Below, in pieces: positions 59,939-64,000 of a stretch of DNA of 64,000 nucleotides. Both the position numbers and the translations under genes were made by a program. Below the pieces are notes generated by a model. That model saw nothing but the letters and a program-made list of their open reading frames with translations. It had not been told where the DNA came from and did no database searches. Origin of the DNA: an uncultured Acidocella sp. (lineage in GTDB: Bacteria > Pseudomonadota > Alphaproteobacteria > Acetobacterales > Acetobacteraceae); assembly GCF_946222605.1 (NCBI RefSeq), contig NZ_CAMIIE010000009.1, positions 17,568 to 81,567 on the forward strand. The letters are read 5' to 3'. Within the stretch, counting starts at the first letter, position 1. Each line of letters starts with the position of its first letter.

Positions 59939-62226
59939 TGGAGAGCATCCGCAAGGCCGCCGTCATCGGGGCCGGAACAATGGGGGCGGCAATTGCCGCG
60001 CAATTCGCCAATGCCGGGGTGCCGGTATTGCTGCTGGATATCGTGAAGGACGGCACCCCCCATCGCAACGCGCTGGCCGAAGGCGCCATTGCGAAAATGT
60101 TGAAGACCGATCCGGCCCCGTTCATGTCCACCCGGGCGGCGAAGCTGGTGACGCCGGGCAATCTGGAGGATGATCTGGGCCAGCTTGCGAGCTGCGACTG
60201 GATCGTCGAGGCGATCATCGAGCGGCTGGATCTAAAGCAGGCGCTCTATAAGAAAATCGACGCTGTGCGCAAACCGGGCAGCGCTGTCTCCTCCAACACC
60301 TCGACCATCCCGCTGGCCAAACTCACCGAGGGGATGCCGGAGAGTTTCAAGCGCGACTTCCTGATCACGCATTTCTTCAACCCGCCGCGCTATATGCGGT
60401 TGCTGGAGCTGGTGAGCGGGCCGGAAACGGATGCGAAGCTGGCGCAGGACGTGGCGCGTTTCGCTGATCTGATGCTGGGCAAGAGCGTGGTGAGCGCGAA
60501 AGATTCGCCAGGCTTCATCGCCAACCGGCTGGGCGTGTTCTGGCTGCAGACCGGCGTGGTCGAGGCGATGGAGCTGGGGCTGACCGTTGAGGAAGCCGAC
60601 GCGATCATGAGCCGGCCCTTCGGGATTCCGAAAACCGGTGTATTTGGCTTGATCGATCTGGTCGGGCTGGATCTGATGCCGCATATCAATGCCAGCCTCG
60701 CCGGCAGCCTGCCGCAGAGCGATGCCTTTCACGCCACCAATAAGGATATGCCGCTGATCAAGACGATGATCGCGGAGGGCAATATCGGGCGCAAGGGCAA
60801 AGGCGGGTTCTACCGCAAGGGGGCGAAGGGGCGCGAGGCGATCGACCTGACCAGCGGCGCCTACCGCCCGGTGCGCAAGGCCAGCACGCCGGACGGGCGG
60901 GATTTGCGCAAGCTGCTGGAGGGCTCCGCCTATGCCTGGCGGGTGATGGGGCCGACGCTGGCCTACGCGGCCTCGCTGCTGCCGGAGGCGGCGGATGATG
61001 TGCACGCCATCGATGAGGCGATGCGGCTTGGCTATAATTGGAAGCTGGGGCCCTTCGAGCTGATCGATAAGATCGGCGCGGATTGGCTGGCGGAGAAGCT
61101 GGCGAAGGATGGTATGAAGGTGCCGGCTTTGCTGGATGCCGCGCGCGGCCAGAGCTTTTACAAGCTGGATGGCGCCAAACGGCTTTATCTCGGGCTGGAC
61201 GATGCCTACCATGAGCTGCACCGCCCCGAGGGCGTGCTGATGCTGGAAGACATCAAGCGTGCGACGAAGCCGCTGCTGAAAAACGCCTCCGCCAGCCTGT
61301 GGGATATTGGCGATGGCGTGCTCTGCTTTGAGCTGACCTCGAAGAGCAATAGCTGGGATGCGCAGAATCTCGAACTGCTCGGCAAGGCGATCGAGCTGGT
61401 GCCGCAGAACCATAAGGCGCTGGTGATCTATAATGAAGGCGCGCATTTCTCCGTCGGCGCCAATCTGGGGCTGGCTTTGTTTGCCGCCAACATCGCCGCC
61501 TGGGGCGAAATTGAGAAACTCGTGGCCAATGGCCAGAAGATTTTCAAGGCGCTGAAATACGCGCCCTTCCCCAGCGTGGCCGCGCCGTTCGGCATGGCGC
61601 TGGGTGGCGGCTGCGAGATCGTGCTGCATGCCGCGGCGGTGCAGGCACATGCGGAGACCTATATCGGGCTGGTGGAATGCGGTGTCGGGCTGGTGCCCGC
61701 TTGGGGTGGGTGCAGCGAAATGCTGGCGCGCTACCAGGCTGCCAAGACCATGCCGAAAGGCCCGATGCCGGCGGCGGCGAAAGTGTTCGAGATGGTCTCC
61801 ACCGCCACGGTCAGCAAATCTGCCGCCAACGCCAAGGAACTTCTGTTCCTGCGCGAAGGCGATGGCATCACCATGAACCGCTACCGGCTGCTGGCCGATG
61901 CCAAGGCCAAGGCGCTGGCGATGGTGGAGGGCTATGCCGCGCCGGAGCCGCCAACCTACCAGCTCCCCGGCGAGGATGGTCGTGTCGGCTTTGGCATGGC
62001 GGTGAAGGAATTCCGCAAGAAAGGTCTGGCGACACCGTATGACGAGGTGGTGGCCGGAGAACTGGCCACCGTGCTCAGCGGCGGCGAGGCCGATCTCATC
62101 GACCGGCCGAGCGAGGCCGATATTCTGGCGCTGGAACGCGGCGCCTTCACCCGGTTGATCCGCAAGGACGGCACGCTGGCGCGCATCGAGACGATGCTCT
62201 CCACCGGTAAGCCGCTGCGCAACTAA
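59938..62226 (+). CDS. Multifunctional 3-hydroxyacyl-CoA dehydrogenase/enoyl-CoA hydratase
   Basis: A 762-residue two-step beta-oxidation enzyme. The NAD-binding dehydrogenase is N-terminal (AAVIGAGTMGAAIAAQFANA near residue 8, then VSSNTSTIPLAKLTEGMP and ITHFFNPPRYMRLLELVSG, catalytic His). The crotonase half is C-terminal (GAHFSVGANLGLALFAANIA near 501; GMALGGGCEIVLHAAAVQAH near 557; ETYIGLVECGVGLVPAWGGC near 578). This order is the reverse of FadB. The ATG at 59938 overlaps the thiolase stop by one base. It forms a unit with thiolase and acyl-CoA dehydrogenase. Confidence 0.93.
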   Translation: MESIRKAAVIGAGTMGAAIAAQFANAGVPVLLLDIVKDGTPHRNALAEGAIAKMLKTDPAPFMSTRAAKLVTPGNLEDDLGQLASCDWIVEAIIERLDLKQALYKKIDAVRKPGSAVSSNTSTIPLAKLTEGMPESFKRDFLITHFFNPPRYMRLLELVSGPETDAKLAQDVARFADLMLGKSVVSAKDSPGFIANRLGVFWLQTGVVEAMELGLTVEEADAIMSRPFGIPKTGVFGLIDLVGLDLMPHINASLAGSLPQSDAFHATNKDMPLIKTMIAEGNIGRKGKGGFYRKGAKGREAIDLTSGAYRPVRKASTPDGRDLRKLLEGSAYAWRVMGPTLAYAASLLPEAADDVHAIDEAMRLGYNWKLGPFELIDKIGADWLAEKLAKDGMKVPALLDAARGQSFYKLDGAKRLYLGLDDAYHELHRPEGVLMLEDIKRATKPLLKNASASLWDIGDGVLCFELTSKSNSWDAQNLELLGKAIELVPQNHKALVIYNEGAHFSVGANLGLALFAANIAAWGEIEKLVANGQKIFKALKYAPFPSVAAPFGMALGGGCEIVLHAAAVQAHAETYIGLVECGVGLVPAWGGCSEMLARYQAAKTMPKGPMPAAAKVFEMVSTATVSKSAANAKELLFLREGDGITMNRYRLLADAKAKALAMVEGYAAPEPPTYQLPGEDGRVGFGMAVKEFRKKGLATPYDEVVAGELATVLSGGEADLIDRPSEADILALERGAFTRLIRKDGTLARIETMLSTGKPLRN

Positions 62227-62237
62227 GGAGACGAGCC

Positions 62238-64000
62238 ATGCAAACCTACACCGCCCCGCTGCGGGACATGCGCTTTGTGCTGCACGAGCTGCACCCCGCC
62301 CCTGCCCTGCCCGGCCATGAGGAGTTCACGCCCGAGCTGCTGGATACCGTGCTGGAGGAAGCCGGGAAATTCTGTTCTGAAGTGCTGCTGCCAATCAACG
62401 CCTCCGGCGATGAGGAAGGCTGCCATTATGAAAACGGCGTGGTCCGCACGCCAAAAGGCTTCAAGGAAGCCTACGCGGCCTTCAATGAAGCCGGCTGGGG
62501 CGCGCTGAATGCCGACCCCGCCTATGGCGGCCAGGGCCTGCCGGAAACGGTGGCGAAGCTGGTGGAGGAGATGATCTGCGCCTGCAACATCTCCTTCGGC
62601 CTCTATCCCGGCCTCACCCATGGCGCCTATCTGGCGATGAAGAGCCATGCCTCGGACGAGCTGAAGGATTTCTACCTGCCGAAAATGGTCTCGGGCGAAT
62701 GGGCGGGCACCATGTGCCTGACCGAGCCGCATTGCGGCACCGATCTCGGGCTGCTGCGCACCAAAGCCATCCCGCAGGAAGATGGCAGCTACAGCCTGAC
62801 GGGGTCGAAAATCTTCATCTCCGCTGGCGAGCACGACATGGCGGAAAACATCATCCATCTGGTGCTGGCCAAGCTGCCGGACGCGCCCGCCGGGGTGAAA
62901 GGCATCTCGCTCTTCCTGGTGCCGAAATTCCTGCCGGATGAGAACGGCAAGCCGGGGGCGCGCAACGGTGTCTCCTGTGCCGCCATCGAGCATAAGATGG
63001 GCATCAAGGCCTCCGCCACCTGCCAGATGAATTTCGACGACGCCAAGGGCTGGCTGATCGGCGCGCCGCATAAGGGCATGCAGGCGATGTTCGTGATGAT
63101 GAATTCCGAACGTCTCTCGGTCGGCACGCAAGGTCTGGGCATTGGCGAGGCCGCCTACCAGGGTGCTGTCGCCTACGCGAAAGACCGGTTGCAGGGCCGC
63201 TCCCTCGCGGGCGCGAAATATCCCGAGAAGGCCGCCGATCCGATCATCGTGCATCCGGATATCCGCCGCAATCTGATGACCATGCGCGCCTATAATGAAG
63301 GCTGCCGGGCGCTGGGCGTCTGGGTTGCCGGGGTGATGGACATCGCCGAGCGTTCGGGCGATGAAAAAGCCAAGGCGGAGGCTGAGGAATTCATCGCGGT
63401 GATGACGCCGATCGTGAAGGCGCTGTTCACCGATCTCGGCTTCGAGAGCGCCAATCTGGCGGTGCAGACCTATGGCGGACATGGCTATATCCGCGACCAT
63501 GGCATGGAGCAGCTTGTGCGTGATTCGCGCATCGCGATGATCTATGAAGGCACCAACGGCATCCAGGCGCTGGATCTGGTCGGGCGCAAGTTGCCGGCGA
63601 ATATGGGCCGCGGCCTGCGCCGCTTCTTCCATCCGGTGCAGGATTTCATCGACGGAAACCAGAACGACCCGGCCATCGGCAAGCTGGTGCAGGGCTTTGC
63701 CCGCGGCTTCGGGGCCTTGCAGCTCGCCACCTCCTTCATCGCCGAAAAGGCGCTGAAGGATCCTGAGGAAGCCGGCGCGGCCGCCACCGAATATCTGCGC
63801 CTGTTCGGGCTGGTGGCTTTGGGCTTCATGTGGATGCGCAGCGCCAAGATCGCCGCCGGCAAACTGGCCGATGCTGGGCCGGATGCCGGCTTCTACAAGA
63901 CCAAGCTGGCGACGGCGCGCTTCTTCACCGAGCGCATCCTGCCGCAGGTCGGCGCCCTGCTGGTCTCCATCAAATCCGGCAAGGCGTCGATGATGGCGCT
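62238..64000 (+). CDS. Acyl-CoA dehydrogenase, 3'-truncated by window edge
   Basis: An open frame of 587 codons with no stop before position 64000; the family length (about 595) suggests it is almost complete. It contains LNADPAYGGQGLPETVAKLV near residue 90, MCLTEPHCGTDLGLLRTKAI near 155, a central beta-domain, and the C-terminal dehydrogenase helices QTYGGHGYIRDHGMEQLVRD then SRIAMIYEGTNGIQALDLVG, in which a Glu follows the MIY. An extra C-terminal segment typical of the 600-residue subfamily follows. AAGGAG precedes the ATG. It catalyses the first dehydrogenation of beta-oxidation. Confidence 0.92.
   Translation, partial: MQTYTAPLRDMRFVLHELHPAPALPGHEEFTPELLDTVLEEAGKFCSEVLLPINASGDEEGCHYENGVVRTPKGFKEAYAAFNEAGWGALNADPAYGGQGLPETVAKLVEEMICACNISFGLYPGLTHGAYLAMKSHASDELKDFYLPKMVSGEWAGTMCLTEPHCGTDLGLLRTKAIPQEDGSYSLTGSKIFISAGEHDMAENIIHLVLAKLPDAPAGVKGISLFLVPKFLPDENGKPGARNGVSCAAIEHKMGIKASATCQMNFDDAKGWLIGAPHKGMQAMFVMMNSERLSVGTQGLGIGEAAYQGAVAYAKDRLQGRSLAGAKYPEKAADPIIVHPDIRRNLMTMRAYNEGCRALGVWVAGVMDIAERSGDEKAKAEAEEFIAVMTPIVKALFTDLGFESANLAVQTYGGHGYIRDHGMEQLVRDSRIAMIYEGTNGIQALDLVGRKLPANMGRGLRRFFHPVQDFIDGNQNDPAIGKLVQGFARGFGALQLATSFIAEKALKDPEEAGAAATEYLRLFGLVALGFMWMRSAKIAAGKLADAGPDAGFYKTKLATARFFTERILPQVGALLVSIKSGKASMMA

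Noticed and set aside
60232..63632. Long minus-strand frames opposite the multifunctional enzyme and the acyl-CoA dehydrogenase
   Set aside because: Both are low-complexity shadow translations; the plus strand has conserved catalytic motifs throughout.

Overview
The window is GC-rich, gene-dense bacterial DNA with GC-biased codons, many 4-8 bp gene overlaps and frequent TTG/GTG starts. The gene content is alphaproteobacterial: a separate-subunit urease (ureDABC), a nadABC operon with a Nudix-type NAD regulator, CouR/CouAB-type p-coumarate genes, a chi-subunit gene, an Mrp ATPase, and a C-terminal-hydratase multifunctional beta-oxidation protein. Acetobacteraceae (Rhodospirillales) is my best guess, inferred from gene content and from the GC-rich inverted-repeat element. 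I see no rRNA, tRNA, CRISPR, prophage or transposase. It reads as a chromosomal segment rich in catabolic genes.

Layout. 0-6.2 kb: lignin-monomer catabolism. This holds an AraC regulator cut by the left edge, pobA (4-hydroxybenzoate to protocatechuate) divergent from a second AraC gene, then a couAB-like pair (CoA ligase and hydroxycinnamoyl-CoA hydratase-lyase) divergent from a MarR regulator. 6.4-16 kb: an apparently uncharacterised catabolic regulon. A leftward five-gene operon (DUF1185 protein, alpha/beta hydrolase, luciferase-like monooxygenase, aldehyde dehydrogenase, flavin reductase) and a rightward five-gene operon (NIPSNAP protein plus a complete PotDBCA-like ABC importer) flank a GntR gene. 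Both operons start at promoters carrying the same perfect 20-bp palindrome at the same position. 16-25.4 kb: bioF-bioC, nadA-nadB-nadC with a double operator, nadQ and ureDABC. nadQ lies 2 bp after ureC, and ureEFG are absent.

25.7-38.6 kb: an autotransporter, efp, a ~220-bp inverted-repeat element, then an operon of inositol-phosphatase, OmpA-like, MotA/TolQ-like, MotB/OmpA-like and 5-formyl-THF cyclo-ligase genes. Housekeeping genes follow (YidB-like, pterin dehydratase, HtrA protease, Mrp, HolC, ferritin-like, host-attachment-like). 38.8-43.2 kb: gmd and rmd-like GDP-deoxyhexose genes, then two crotonases and a TetR gene. 43.2-52.7 kb: reductive pyrimidine degradation (preT, preA, ureidopropionase-type amidohydrolase, an NMT1-type ABC importer, and a RutR-like TetR gene with dihydropyrimidinase). 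52.8-64 kb: an MFS transporter, a thioesterase, a fatty-acyl-CoA ligase, a DUF2147 protein, a FadL-type porin, a MerR regulator, thiolase, a multifunctional beta-oxidation enzyme and an acyl-CoA dehydrogenase cut by the right edge.

Three dispersed non-coding families punctuate gene ends: a two-hairpin palindromic repeat whose second stem shows compensatory changes, a family of T/A-stem hairpins followed by CAAAAAACTTTTG, and one long inverted-repeat element.
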